Shown here piece by piece: positions 43,341 through 51,860 of a stretch of DNA of 64,000 nucleotides. How positions within the stretch are numbered: the stretch's first letter is position 1; each line of letters opens with the position of its first letter. This stretch comes from VXPQ01 sp965117025. GTDB lineage: Bacteria; Bacteroidota; Rhodothermia; Rhodothermales; VXPQ01. Position numbers and translations under genes: made by a program. Under the pieces are notes generated by a model, which did no database searches, was not told the origin of the DNA, and saw only the letters and a program-made list of their open reading frames with translations. The stretch spans positions 1,116,001 through 1,180,000 of the forward strand of contig OZ220746.1 in NCBI GenBank assembly GCA_965117025.1, given 5' to 3'.

Positions 43341-45308
43341 ATGCCAGCCGACCACATCGCCATTACGCTCCCCGACGGTTCCGTCCATAATCACGAAACC
43401 GGAATCACGGGGTACGAACTCGCCAGCAGCATCTCGGCAGGCCTTGCCAGACAGGCATTGGCTGTACGAGTCAATGGGGAGGTATGGGATCTGACCCGGC
43501 CCATTGATCGGAACGCACGTATCGAGATTCTGACCTGGAACGACCCGGACGGTCAGTTGACCTTCCGGCATTCCACAGCGCATCTCATGGCTGAGGCGCT
43601 CGAAAGCTTGTTCCCCGGTGTGAAGTTCGGCATCGGGCCACCTATCGAACAGGGATTCTATTACGATGTAGATACCGGCGATCAAAAAATCGGCACGGAC
43701 GATCTGGAACGCGTTGAGAAGCGGATGCGGGAATTGGCTGCACGCGACGTGGCATACGAACGAAAGGACATCCCGAAAGACGAGGCGATCCGGTATTTCC
43801 GGGACAAGGGTGACGAATACAAGCTGGAACTGCTCGAAGACCTCGAGGACGGTACGATCACATTCTACCGGCAGGGTGACTTCGTCGATCTGTGCCGCGG
43901 CCCCCATATCCCTTCGACGGGCCGCATCAAGTATGTCAAGCTTCTCAACATCGCCGGGGCCTACTGGCGCGGGGACGAACAGCGGCCCCAGCTGACGCGC
44001 ATCTATGGCGTCAGCTTCCCGAAAAAGAGTATGCTCGACGAGCATCTCGAACGGCTTGCGCTTGCAGCGCAGCGCGACCACCGCAAGCTGGGCAGGGAAC
44101 TGGGGCTTTTCACCTTCGACCGGCAGGTAGGCGCCGGGTTGCCGATGTGGCTGCCCCGAGGAGCGGTGCTGCGGGAAACGCTCATGGATTTTCTGAAAAA
44201 AGAGCAGCTCTCGCGGGGATATGAACCTGTGGTTACTCCACACATCGGACGCCTCGAACTGTACAAAACGAGCGGGCATTATCCCTATTACCGGGAAAGC
44301 CAATTCCCGCCGATGCTGGACGAAAACGAAGCCGAAGAAGGGTTTCTGCTGAAACCCATGAACTGTCCGCATCACATCCGTATCTACGCAAACCGGTTGC
44401 ACTCCTACCGGGACCTGCCGGTACGTTATGCAGAATTCGGCACTGTCTACCGTTACGAACAATCCGGTGAACTGGGCGGATTGACCCGTGTGCGCGGGTT
44501 CACGCAGGACGATGCCCACATCTTCTGCACCGATGAACAGGTGAAGGACGAATTCAAAAACGTGATCGACCTGACGCTGACTGTATTGGGAGCGCTGGAT
44601 TTTACCGATTTTCAGGCGCAGATTTCCCTGCACGACCCGGCGGACCGCGAAAAGTACCAGGGCGACGAGACACGTTGGGAAGAAGCCGAACGGGCTATAC
44701 GCGAGGCGGTTCAGGAAATGGGGATGGATGCGGTAGAGAAAGCAGGAGAGGCCGCCTTCTACGGCCCCAAGCTCGACTTCATGGTCAAGGATGCGCTGGG
44801 ACGCGAATGGCAATTGGGCACAGTGCAACTGGACTACAACCTGCCGGAACGGTTCGAGCTTTCCTATGTCGGGGCAGACGACAAGAAACACCGGCCGGCG
44901 ATGATCCACCGGGCGCCGTTCGGTTCGCTGGAGCGATTCATCGGGGTGCTGATAGAACACTGCGGCGGCAACTTCCCGCTGTGGCTGGCTCCCGTGCAGG
45001 CAATGGTCATTCCGATCTCCGAAAATCAACGCGAATACGCCGAGGAAGTAGCTGCACGGCTGCGTGAACACGGCATCCGCGTGGAGACGGATCACCGCAA
45101 TGAGAAAGCGGGATACAAGATCCGCAGCGCCGAGGTGAACAAAACACCCGTCATGCTCATCACCGGCGCACGCGAACAGGAAAAGGGCACGGTCTCGGTA
45201 CGACGGCATGGCCAGGGAGAACAGGATACCATATCCGTCGAGGATTGCGTAACGCGGATGGCAAACGAGATCGCCGAGGGAAAGAAGCGTTCAGAAACCT
45301 CTGATTAA
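43341..45308 (+). CDS. thrS: Threonyl-tRNA synthetase
   Basis: Class II synthetase of 655 residues. Domains in order: TGS (ITLPDGSVHNHETGITGYELA), the editing/N2 domain with HSTAHLMAEAL and the C-terminal part DLCRGPHIPSTG, then the catalytic core. The core's motif 2 is YAEFGTVYRYEQSGELGGLTRVRGFTQDDAH and motif 3 is HRAPFGSLERFIGVLIEH; Cys in MNCPHH and the nearby His bind zinc. The C-terminal anticodon domain is complete. The ATG at 43341 is chosen; a TTG 12 bp earlier is possible. It leads the conserved thrS-infC-rpmI-rplT-pheS-pheT order. Confidence 0.97.
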   Translation: MPADHIAITLPDGSVHNHETGITGYELASSISAGLARQALAVRVNGEVWDLTRPIDRNARIEILTWNDPDGQLTFRHSTAHLMAEALESLFPGVKFGIGPPIEQGFYYDVDTGDQKIGTDDLERVEKRMRELAARDVAYERKDIPKDEAIRYFRDKGDEYKLELLEDLEDGTITFYRQGDFVDLCRGPHIPSTGRIKYVKLLNIAGAYWRGDEQRPQLTRIYGVSFPKKSMLDEHLERLALAAQRDHRKLGRELGLFTFDRQVGAGLPMWLPRGAVLRETLMDFLKKEQLSRGYEPVVTPHIGRLELYKTSGHYPYYRESQFPPMLDENEAEEGFLLKPMNCPHHIRIYANRLHSYRDLPVRYAEFGTVYRYEQSGELGGLTRVRGFTQDDAHIFCTDEQVKDEFKNVIDLTLTVLGALDFTDFQAQISLHDPADREKYQGDETRWEEAERAIREAVQEMGMDAVEKAGEAAFYGPKLDFMVKDALGREWQLGTVQLDYNLPERFELSYVGADDKKHRPAMIHRAPFGSLERFIGVLIEHCGGNFPLWLAPVQAMVIPISENQREYAEEVAARLREHGIRVETDHRNEKAGYKIRSAEVNKTPVMLITGAREQEKGTVSVRRHGQGEQDTISVEDCVTRMANEIAEGKKRSETSD

Positions 45309-45725
45309 AGACGCATGGACGAGGACCTTGGGACGCGTCTTCTCTCAAAACATAAACGTGCGGTTGGCCGCGAGCTTGCAGGATATCCCGGGCCCTATGT
45401 TTTGTTCGAATGCGCATCCCAAGGTCCCTGTTCTCGGTTGCGATTTTGCGGTTCGGCGTTGGATGGTCTTGTTGCGCGCCGCGGATCGTTCCGGCGAAAC
45501 CCAGTGGATTTCCCCGATTTCGCCAGCGTTTATAGCAGCGCTTTTCCTGGTTCCTCTGCACAACCTTGTTACATTTCGTGTGAAACCAAATCATCCCGGC
45601 TCGCGTGAAACAGATTTTGGGGGACATGTATACATGCCCCTGCCTTCCCCAGGCGGTACGCCTGAGCCACCAGAATAACTCCCGGACCAAACCCCTTTAT
45701 TCACCAACCAAAAAGACACAGAACC
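45309..45725 (+). promoter_or_regulatory. thrS-infC intergenic leader (417 bp)
   Basis: No convincing gene on either strand. Visible structure: a near-perfect palindrome GGGG-A-CATGTA/TACATG-CCCC at 45620-45640 and a hairpin AGGCG-GTA-CGCCT at 45650-45662, both shortly before infC. They could form part of an infC leader, promoter operator or autoregulatory site. Open frames crossing the gap resemble no family I know. Confidence 0.4.
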
Positions 45726-46235
45726 ATCGCTCGTAAAGTACGCATCAACGAAGATATCCGGGCCAATATGGTTCGAGTCGTAGATCCCGGCGGAGAACAC
45801 CATGTAGTCTATATCGACGAGGCCTTGCAGCGGGCTCGCGCACATAGAATGGACCTGGTCGAGATTGCACCATCGGCCGACCCCCCGGTTTGCAAGATTG
45901 TCGACTACGGAAAATTCCGTTATGAACAACAGAAAAAAGGGAAGGAGCAGCGCAAAAAATCGCAAACCATCCAGCTGAAAGAAGTCCGTTTCCGCCCCCA
46001 CACCGACACGCACGACTTTGAATTCAAAACGCGCCATGCGCGCAGCTTTCTGCAAAGCGGGAACAAGGTCAAGGCATGGGTACAGTTTCGCGGCCGGGAC
46101 ATCATCTACAAGGAGCAGGGCATGGCTCTGCTGCAACGATTCACTGAGGATTTGCAGGATGTGGCGCGGATCGATCAGCCGCCCCGCATGGAAGGACGCC
46201 GCATGACCACGATTCTGACCCCGGACAAAAAGTAG
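45726..46235 (+). CDS. infC: Translation initiation factor IF-3, non-canonical start
   Basis: Binds the 30S subunit and checks the start codon and initiator tRNA. The conserved N-terminal IF-3 segment VRINEDIRANMVRVVD begins upstream of the first ATG in frame (45768). Between it and the in-frame TGA at 45663-45665 there is no ATG, GTG or TTG. The best start is ATC at 45726, giving MARKVRINEDIRA (169 residues); ATT at 45699 is the alternative. Rare AUU/AUC/AUA starts are a known autoregulatory feature of infC, because IF-3 discriminates against them. The rest is complete: VEIAPSADPPVCKIVDYGKF, KEVRFRPHTDTHDF, and VWVQ-like FRGRD. The Shine-Dalgarno is weak. Confidence 0.93.
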   Translation: MARKVRINEDIRANMVRVVDPGGEHHVVYIDEALQRARAHRMDLVEIAPSADPPVCKIVDYGKFRYEQQKKGKEQRKKSQTIQLKEVRFRPHTDTHDFEFKTRHARSFLQSGNKVKAWVQFRGRDIIYKEQGMALLQRFTEDLQDVARIDQPPRMEGRRMTTILTPDKK

Positions 46236-46279
46236 GATACGCTGATAGCGGGGGCCCCGGCGCACAAGAAAACGGGAAC

Positions 46280-46308
46280 TTGACAGCTATCGGCAACGTA
46301 TTTATAGT
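46280..46308 (+). promoter_or_regulatory. Promoter before rpmI-rplT
   Basis: TTGACA at 46280-46285 and TATAGT at 46303-46308, separated by exactly 17 bases, a near-consensus sigma70-type promoter. It lies 45 bp after the infC stop and 186 bp before rpmI, so the ribosomal protein genes probably have their own transcript besides read-through from infC. Confidence 0.65.
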
Positions 46309-46381
46309 TTGGGTCTTTTGCACAAAAACAAGCCTGCCATACTCCGTAGTAGCACAGGCATGCACATTGCGAAAAACGACC

Positions 46382-46448
46382 AAAAATAGCCTGAAAAAGC
46401 TCGAAAATAGCCCAAAAAGGCTAAAAAAGACCCGAAATAGCCCAAAAA
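46382..46448 (+). promoter_or_regulatory. Phased A-tracts in the rpmI leader
   Basis: Seven runs of three to six A start at 46382, 46394, 46404, 46414, 46423, 46435 and 46444, spaced about one DNA turn apart, which predicts intrinsic bending. The interleaved AGCC/GGCT blocks can also pair, for example TAGCC/GGCTA at 46408-46423, so an RNA-level role (L20-type autoregulation of rpmI-rplT is known in other bacteria) is equally possible. Confidence 0.6.
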
Positions 46449-46493
46449 CACGCACCTTTGTGACACCCCGAACGCGCCCGGCGTCAGATGCTT

Positions 46494-46688
46494 ATGCCCA
46501 AGATGAAATCAAATAGTGGAGCCCGGAAACGTTTCAAGGTGACCGCAACCGGGAAGCTGGCCCGGAAAAAGGCATACAAAAGCCATATCCTGACCAAGAA
46601 ATCGGCGAAACGCAAGCGTGGCCTGCGTGAAAGTACGCTCGTCGACAAAACCGACACGCCGCGAATGCAACGGCTCATTCAATCCTGA
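46494..46688 (+). CDS. rpmI: 50S ribosomal protein L35
   Basis: Small basic ribosomal protein of 64 residues: MPKMKSNSGARKRFKVTATG, then KKAYKSHILTKKSAKRKRGLR, both diagnostic for L35. The ATG at 46494 is preferred over the ATG two codons upstream because MPKMKS is the family start. It is followed after 16 bp by rplT, in the conserved order. Confidence 0.97.
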   Translation: MPKMKSNSGARKRFKVTATGKLARKKAYKSHILTKKSAKRKRGLRESTLVDKTDTPRMQRLIQS

Positions 46689-46704
46689 TTGTCCCTTTAT
46701 TCTT

Positions 46705-47055
46705 ATGCCACGTACCGCTCACAGCGTAGCGTCGAGAAGGCGCCGCAAAAAAGTACTCCGGATGGCCAAGGGCTATCGCGGCGCGCGCTCGAAAATTTAT
46801 ACCGTTGCAAAGCATTCCGTCGAGAAAGCCCTGACATATGCCTATCGGGATCGCCGGCAGCGCAAGCGGGTGTTTCGGCGCCTCTGGATTACGCGCATCA
46901 ATGCAGCGGCACGTCTGAACGATACCACCTACTCTCGTCTCATGGGAGGGCTGCGGAAGGCCGGCATTGGCCTGAACAGAAAGGTGCTCGCGGATATGGC
47001 TGTCCACGATCCGGAAACGTTCCAGCGTATTACACAACATATCACCGGTAAATAA
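46705..47055 (+). CDS. rplT: 50S ribosomal protein L20
   Basis: A 116-residue protein, MPRTAHSVASRRRRKKVLRM then AKGYRGARSKIYTVAKHSVEKAL and WITRINAAARLNDTTYSRLMGGL, the full L20 pattern. It is needed for early 50S assembly and, in other bacteria, represses its own operon by binding the leader RNA. The ATG at 46705 is the family start; the in-frame upstream extension overlaps rpmI and is rejected. Confidence 0.97.
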   Translation: MPRTAHSVASRRRRKKVLRMAKGYRGARSKIYTVAKHSVEKALTYAYRDRRQRKRVFRRLWITRINAAARLNDTTYSRLMGGLRKAGIGLNRKVLADMAVHDPETFQRITQHITGK

Positions 47056-47069
47056 GCGGGCCTGGCAAG

Positions 47070-48062
47070 ATGCCCGACGACATCCTGAAAGATATCGAGT
47101 CGGAAATCATTGACTCGAAGGAAACTGCCGAGGCGTTCCGGGTCAAATACCTGGGGAGAAAAAGCGGAAAAATCACCGGGATGCTCAAGCGAATTCCGGA
47201 AGCTCCTCCGCAGGAACGAAGAGAACTCGGCAGGCGCATCAACGAACTCAAAAAAAGGGCGGAAGAGCGCCTGGCGTCTTTCGAGGCCGATCTGCATACG
47301 CCGGACGCTGCCGGGCCGCAAACAGGCATTGATCTCACGCTTCCAGGACGCCCCCCGGCGCCTCCGGGTTCTATTCATCCGCTGACGCACACGCTGAACG
47401 AAATCGCTCGCGTCTTCGAAGGGTTCGGGTTTTCGATCGCCACCGGACCCGAAATCGAAACGGAATGGCATAATTTCACGGCGCTGAATTTCCCGTCGGA
47501 CCACCCCGCGCGGGACATGCAGGACACCTTCTTTCTGGAGCCGGACCGTGTCCTGTTGCGCACGCACACATCGCCCGTGCAAATACGCACCCTGCTGACC
47601 GAACAGCCGCCTGTACGCGTCATCGTGCCCGGGCGGGTGTACCGCAACGAAGCCGTTTCCTACAAATCGTACTGCCTGTTCCATCAGGTGGAGGGGCTGT
47701 ACGTGGACGAAGGAGTTACCTTTGCCGACCTGAAACAGGTGCTGCGCCTGTTTGTGCAAGCGCTGTTCGGCGCCGATGCCCGGATGCGCTTCCGTCCCAG
47801 TTTTTTCCCGTTCACCGAGCCCAGCGCCGAGGTGGATATCTGGTGGGCGGACGAAGCTTTGGCGGGCAATGGGCGCTGGCTTGAAATCCTTGGATGCGGC
47901 ATGGTGGATCCCAATGTATTTGTTGCCGTCGATCTGGATCCGGAACGATGGACCGGGTATGCTTTCGGGATGGGGATCGAGCGTATTGCCATGCTGCGGT
48001 ACGGAATCCGCGACATCCGTACGTTCTATGAAAACGATATACGGTTCCTGGAACAGTTTTGA
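47070..48062 (+). CDS. pheS: Phenylalanyl-tRNA synthetase alpha subunit
   Basis: Catalytic subunit of the alpha2-beta2 enzyme, 330 residues. The N-terminal coiled-coil arm (about 1-85) is followed by the class II core: HPLTHTLNEI, FEGFGFSIATGPEIETEWHNF with motif 1, DTFFLEP, LLRTHTSPVQIR, VYRNEAVSYKSYCLFHQVEG (motif 2; relatives usually have DATH here), and GMGIERIAMLRYGIRDIR (motif 3). The SYKSYCLFHQ wording is a known Bacteroidota-type variant as I recall it. pheT begins 171 bp downstream. Confidence 0.96.
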   Translation: MPDDILKDIESEIIDSKETAEAFRVKYLGRKSGKITGMLKRIPEAPPQERRELGRRINELKKRAEERLASFEADLHTPDAAGPQTGIDLTLPGRPPAPPGSIHPLTHTLNEIARVFEGFGFSIATGPEIETEWHNFTALNFPSDHPARDMQDTFFLEPDRVLLRTHTSPVQIRTLLTEQPPVRVIVPGRVYRNEAVSYKSYCLFHQVEGLYVDEGVTFADLKQVLRLFVQALFGADARMRFRPSFFPFTEPSAEVDIWWADEALAGNGRWLEILGCGMVDPNVFVAVDLDPERWTGYAFGMGIERIAMLRYGIRDIRTFYENDIRFLEQF

Positions 48063-48233
48063 GCAGGACGTGCGGTACACTTTTTCAGACGCTGCGAGGT
48101 CGGAAACGGCCCGGGAACAGGGATCGCCGCCCCGTACGTTGACAGAACATGCGCATGCCATGGACAACCGCCGGACTACGATGAAAGCACAGTGCACCGG
48201 CACTTCCGTCCCGGCACGACAACACGGTACATC

Positions 48234-50738
48234 ATGAACATCTCGTACAATTGGTTACGGGAATACGCGCCCGTCCAGGAGACCCCGGAGGAACTTGCAG
48301 ATATCCTCACCATGGGCGGCCTGGAAGTAGAAAGCATTGACAAGAAAGGCTTGTCGATGGATGGGGTGGTCATAGGGCGCGTGGAGCGTGTACGTCCCCA
48401 TCCGAATGCCAATCGCCTCTCCTGTTGCGAGGTCGATCTGGGCGGCCCGGAGCCCGCCCGCATCGTGTGCGGCGCACCGAATGTCGCCGAGGGCCAACTT
48501 GTCCCCGTAGCCACACCGGGCGCAACACTCATGCTGCCCGATCGGGAAGACCCTGATATACACACGCCGGTCACCATCCGAAAGACAAAACTTCGGGGCG
48601 AGCCTTCGGAAGGCATGATCTGTGCGGAAGACGAACTGGGGCTCTCCGATAACCATGACGAAATCATGGTATTGACCGGTGCGCCCGGCGCCGAACCCCG
48701 CGTTGGGCAACCTTTTTCGGAATACCTCGAGGCTCGTGGCATCGTATACCGAGACGCCGTGCTGGACATAAGCGTCACGCCCAATCGCCCGGATGCAACC
48801 AGTCACCTCGGAGTAGCCCGCGATGCAGCGGCACTCACAAACATCCCGCTTCGCCTCCCGGAGGCGCCCGCACCGAAACCCGGCGGCGAAGCGGCCGACC
48901 TCGTTACTATCGACATACAAGCGCCCAGGGCGTGTCCGCGGTACGTGGCGATGATCGTGCGGGACGTAACCGTCCGCGAATCTCCCGCCTGGCTTCAGGC
49001 AAAGCTGAAAGCCATCGGATTGCGGCCCCGCAACCACATCGTAGACGTCACGAACTACCTTCTCCATGATGTGGGTCAACCGCTGCACGCTTTTGATTTC
49101 GACACCATTGCAGGGCAGCATATTCGCGTACATCTCACCCGGGAGGTCACGCCCTTTATCACCCTCGACGACAAGGAGCACTCCATCCCTCCCGGCGCCA
49201 TCATGATTGCAGACGCCGAACGCGACGTAGCCATCGGCGGTGTGATGGGCGGGCAAAATTCGGAGGTCCGCGAAACCACAAGGAACGTACTCATTGAATC
49301 CGCCTTCTTCGACCCGTCGCATATCCGCAGGGTCGCGAAGGCGCTCGGCATCCAGAGCGATGCCTCCTATCGCTTCGAGCGCGGCGTGGACCCTACCGGG
49401 CAGGTGCGCGCTGCTGCACGGGCTGCCGCCCTTATAGCAGAACTGGGCGGTGGAACCGTCGTCCCCGGCATCGTGGACGCACATCCCACGCCTTCTTCGC
49501 CAAGGCATATTACCGTACGCGCAGAGCGGATAGACAGCCTGCTTGGCGTGCACATTCCCCTTGAAACCACCGAACGCCTGTTGCAAGGCATCGGATTCGA
49601 CATGGAACGACAAGGCAACGCGGAGACACCCCGGCTTCGCTGTACCGTTCCTCCTTTCCGGCCCGACATCGAGCGCGAGGTAGATGTAGTCGAGGAGATT
49701 GTACGCCTCTACGGGTATAACAACATACCTGAGCCGGTTCAGGCAGCCTCCCTGTCCAGTGGTACGTTGCACGAAAGCCCGGAAACACGCCTGCGGCGGG
49801 CAGCCCGCACTCTGCTTGCCTGCACCGGACACCGGGAAATTTACACGAACAGCATGCTGCGGTCGGAAACGGCCGAACAGTTTGCGGAACTCGTGGGAAA
49901 CGCACCCGATAGTGTCGTCAGAACACTAAACCCGATTTCCAGCGAAATGGCGGCCCTGCGTCCCAGTCTGTTGCCCGGCGCGCTGCAGGTCATTGCTTTT
50001 AATCGCAATCACGGACAGCACGCACTGCGGTTTTTTGAATTCGGCCATGTGTTCCGGCGTACGGATGATCAGGATCGGAACGAAACCGTCGTGGAAAACT
50101 ATGCGGAGTATGAATCCATCCTGCTGACGTTGTCGGGCCAGGCAACGGACACCGGCTGGAATACGTCCGCTCGGGCTTTCGATCTGTTCGATGCGAAGGG
50201 GACTGTGGAAATGCTGCTCCGGCATGTACGGGCGCCCGATGTTCGCATGGCGCCCGTACATACTCCCGCGCCCGGTACATCCTGCGGGCTTGACATCTTT
50301 TCAGGGGATGTCCGCATTGGTAGCATCCTCGAGATGACTCCGGACTTTTCCGGCGGGAACACCCCCGAAGAAATCGTCTATACGGCGGAATTGAATTGGA
50401 CCGAAGTGGTGCGGCTGGCGGCGCCATACCTTGACAGCACGTATCAACCTGTAGAACGCCATCCCGCAGTGGACCGCGACATTGCTTTGGTCGTTGGTCT
50501 TGAAGAACCGGCGGGAGCTATATTAGAAACGATTCAACGCATCGGGGGACGCCTGCTGCAACAAGTGCGTCTCTTTGACCTCTACGAAGGCAAACATGTA
50601 GATCCGGGCAAAAAAAGTGTGGCATTCGCCCTGCGCTTTGGCGCCAACCGCACACTCACAGATCGGGAAGTGAACAAAAAGATGGCTCGTATCGTCCACG
50701 CGCTGGAAAAAGAACACGGCGCTTCTTTGCGAGGTTAG
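48234..50738 (+). CDS. pheT: Phenylalanyl-tRNA synthetase beta subunit
   Basis: Large, mainly structural and editing subunit, 834 residues from the ATG at 48234 (MNISYNWLREYAPVQETPEE). The EMAP/tRNA-binding domain follows (about 40-150), then the B3/B4 editing domain with NRPDATSHLGVARD, the B5 domain (RAERIDSLLGVHIP), and the class II-like domain (YGYNNIPEP, EFGHVFRR). The C-terminal FDX anticodon domain ends in LRFGANRTLTDREVNKKM. The TAG stop at 50736-50738 coincides with the first bases of a family 2 repeat element. Confidence 0.97.
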   Translation: MNISYNWLREYAPVQETPEELADILTMGGLEVESIDKKGLSMDGVVIGRVERVRPHPNANRLSCCEVDLGGPEPARIVCGAPNVAEGQLVPVATPGATLMLPDREDPDIHTPVTIRKTKLRGEPSEGMICAEDELGLSDNHDEIMVLTGAPGAEPRVGQPFSEYLEARGIVYRDAVLDISVTPNRPDATSHLGVARDAAALTNIPLRLPEAPAPKPGGEAADLVTIDIQAPRACPRYVAMIVRDVTVRESPAWLQAKLKAIGLRPRNHIVDVTNYLLHDVGQPLHAFDFDTIAGQHIRVHLTREVTPFITLDDKEHSIPPGAIMIADAERDVAIGGVMGGQNSEVRETTRNVLIESAFFDPSHIRRVAKALGIQSDASYRFERGVDPTGQVRAAARAAALIAELGGGTVVPGIVDAHPTPSSPRHITVRAERIDSLLGVHIPLETTERLLQGIGFDMERQGNAETPRLRCTVPPFRPDIEREVDVVEEIVRLYGYNNIPEPVQAASLSSGTLHESPETRLRRAARTLLACTGHREIYTNSMLRSETAEQFAELVGNAPDSVVRTLNPISSEMAALRPSLLPGALQVIAFNRNHGQHALRFFEFGHVFRRTDDQDRNETVVENYAEYESILLTLSGQATDTGWNTSARAFDLFDAKGTVEMLLRHVRAPDVRMAPVHTPAPGTSCGLDIFSGDVRIGSILEMTPDFSGGNTPEEIVYTAELNWTEVVRLAAPYLDSTYQPVERHPAVDRDIALVVGLEEPAGAILETIQRIGGRLLQQVRLFDLYEGKHVDPGKKSVAFALRFGANRTLTDREVNKKMARIVHALEKEHGASLRG

Positions 50739-51002
50739 GGCCTGTTAACACTATGCAGCGGCGCTCTGCGGGGCCTATTTTTCTGCCAGGCCAGGCGCCG
50801 CGAGCGCAGTGTGGCCCGGCCACATAAGCGAGCGGCAACGCCGCATGGCGGGAAAACAGGCCCCGCCCTTCGGGTTCCGCCGGTCACGGCGTCACTCTTC
50901 GTTGCTCGTCGCTCATTTGGAACCACCAAACTTTACTCCTCGCGCCTTGATTGACGCCGTGCCTGACGGAACAGAGCATCGTTGCATAGTTTTAACAGGC
51001 CC
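50738..51002. repeat. Family 2 palindromic element, complete copy (265 bp)
   Basis: Ends GGGCCTGTTAACACTATGC and GCATAGTTTTAACAGGCCC (18 of 19 paired), flanked on both sides by TTA, which fits a 3-bp target duplication. Two large stem-loops lie inside: arm 50768-50788 with 50846-50866 (18 of 21), and GTTCCG plus CACGGCGTCA (50874-50879, 50885-50894) with TGACGCCGTG plus CGGAAC (50952-50961, 50967-50972). No plausible coding frame is present. Confidence 0.9.
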
Positions 51003-51062
51003 TTAGTGAACCTCTTTGCACGTGTTGCGCATATATAAAAAGTATTCTCTTGACGCCCTGAC

Positions 51063-51425
51063 ATGTCGATGACCGAGAAGACGAGCGATTCCATGCCAGA
51101 ACCCGATACCGATGCGCCGAATACGTATCCCGGAATCGAAGAGGGTATGGGTGAACGTGCCGGAAAAGAGAAGTCGCCGCCGGAACCGGCCTCGCTGGAT
51201 GCCTTGCGCCGCCGTGTCGAGGAAGCCGTCAGGCTCATTGAAGCGTTGCGCGCAACCAATGCCGCGCTCCTGAAAAAAGTGAACGAACTGGAACAACGCC
51301 CCGCCATCCACCGGGACCATGCATTCTTCTCGCTACCCCGCAACCCGGACTCGCTAAAGGACGACTTGCGTTCCTTCATTGAAACCCTCGACGAATATAT
51401 GGAACGGGAGCGTGACGATGCATAA
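51063..51425 (+). CDS. Small coiled-coil protein next to zapA
   Basis: A 120-residue acidic protein with no family I recognise. A Pro/Glu-rich N-terminal half (about 1-45) precedes a heptad-like coiled coil, LRRRVEEAVRLIEALRATN then LLKKVNELEQR, and a helical C-terminus SLKDDLRSFIETLDEYMER. No signal or membrane segment is visible. Position 39 bp before zapA on the same strand suggests a role in division, perhaps ZapB-like, but that is inference from context. It starts just after the family 2 element. Confidence 0.75.
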   Translation: MSMTEKTSDSMPEPDTDAPNTYPGIEEGMGERAGKEKSPPEPASLDALRRRVEEAVRLIEALRATNAALLKKVNELEQRPAIHRDHAFFSLPRNPDSLKDDLRSFIETLDEYMERERDDA

Positions 51426-51464
51426 CGTACCCGCTACCCGATTCCGCATAAACCGGTAACTATC

Positions 51465-51776
51465 GTGTCCCAGTCCATTCGTGTCCGCATTCTTAACCGA
51501 GACTATTCCCTGCAGGTAGACAAGCAGAACGAGCAACGCGTACGCAGCATTGCGCGATACGTCGATACGAAGGTCAGACAATTCCAGCGGGATCATCCCG
51601 ATCAGCCCGACATAACGGGCCCGGTCATCGTGGCGCTGGGCATTGCCGAGGAACTCTTTGCAGAACGCGAGAAGCGGACCACCACCGAAACCGACCTGCA
51701 TACGGATATCGGGCAACTCATTGCCTCTCTGGACGCCGCGCTGGCTCCCGGTGAATCGGCCCCCGCCGGGAAATAA
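51465..51776 (+). CDS. zapA: Cell division protein ZapA
   Basis: FtsZ-ring-associated protein of 103 residues with the ZapA pattern: SIRVRILNRDYSLQVD, then the helix VRSIARYVDTKVRQF and a C-terminal coiled coil beginning VIVALGIAEELFAEREK. It cross-links FtsZ filaments. The start is GTG at 51465, giving MSQSIRVRILNR, the normal family start; no ATG is available before it. Confidence 0.9.
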   Translation: MSQSIRVRILNRDYSLQVDKQNEQRVRSIARYVDTKVRQFQRDHPDQPDITGPVIVALGIAEELFAEREKRTTTETDLHTDIGQLIASLDAALAPGESAPAGK

Positions 51777-51860
51777 GGGGGTGAAAATTACATCTCCGTC
51801 TCAGGGATACCAGCGCAAAAAGAACCGGCGAAGCTTCCTGATGCTATTGTGGCTTATGGA

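Noticed and set aside
43254..45209. 651-codon open frame on the minus strand
   Set aside because: Antisense to thrS; it is a by-product of codon bias.
45328..45678. 116-codon frame in the thrS-infC gap
   Set aside because: No family, odd composition, and it crosses the palindromic leader; treated as non-coding.
48255..49832. 525-codon open frame on the minus strand
   Set aside because: Antisense to pheT.
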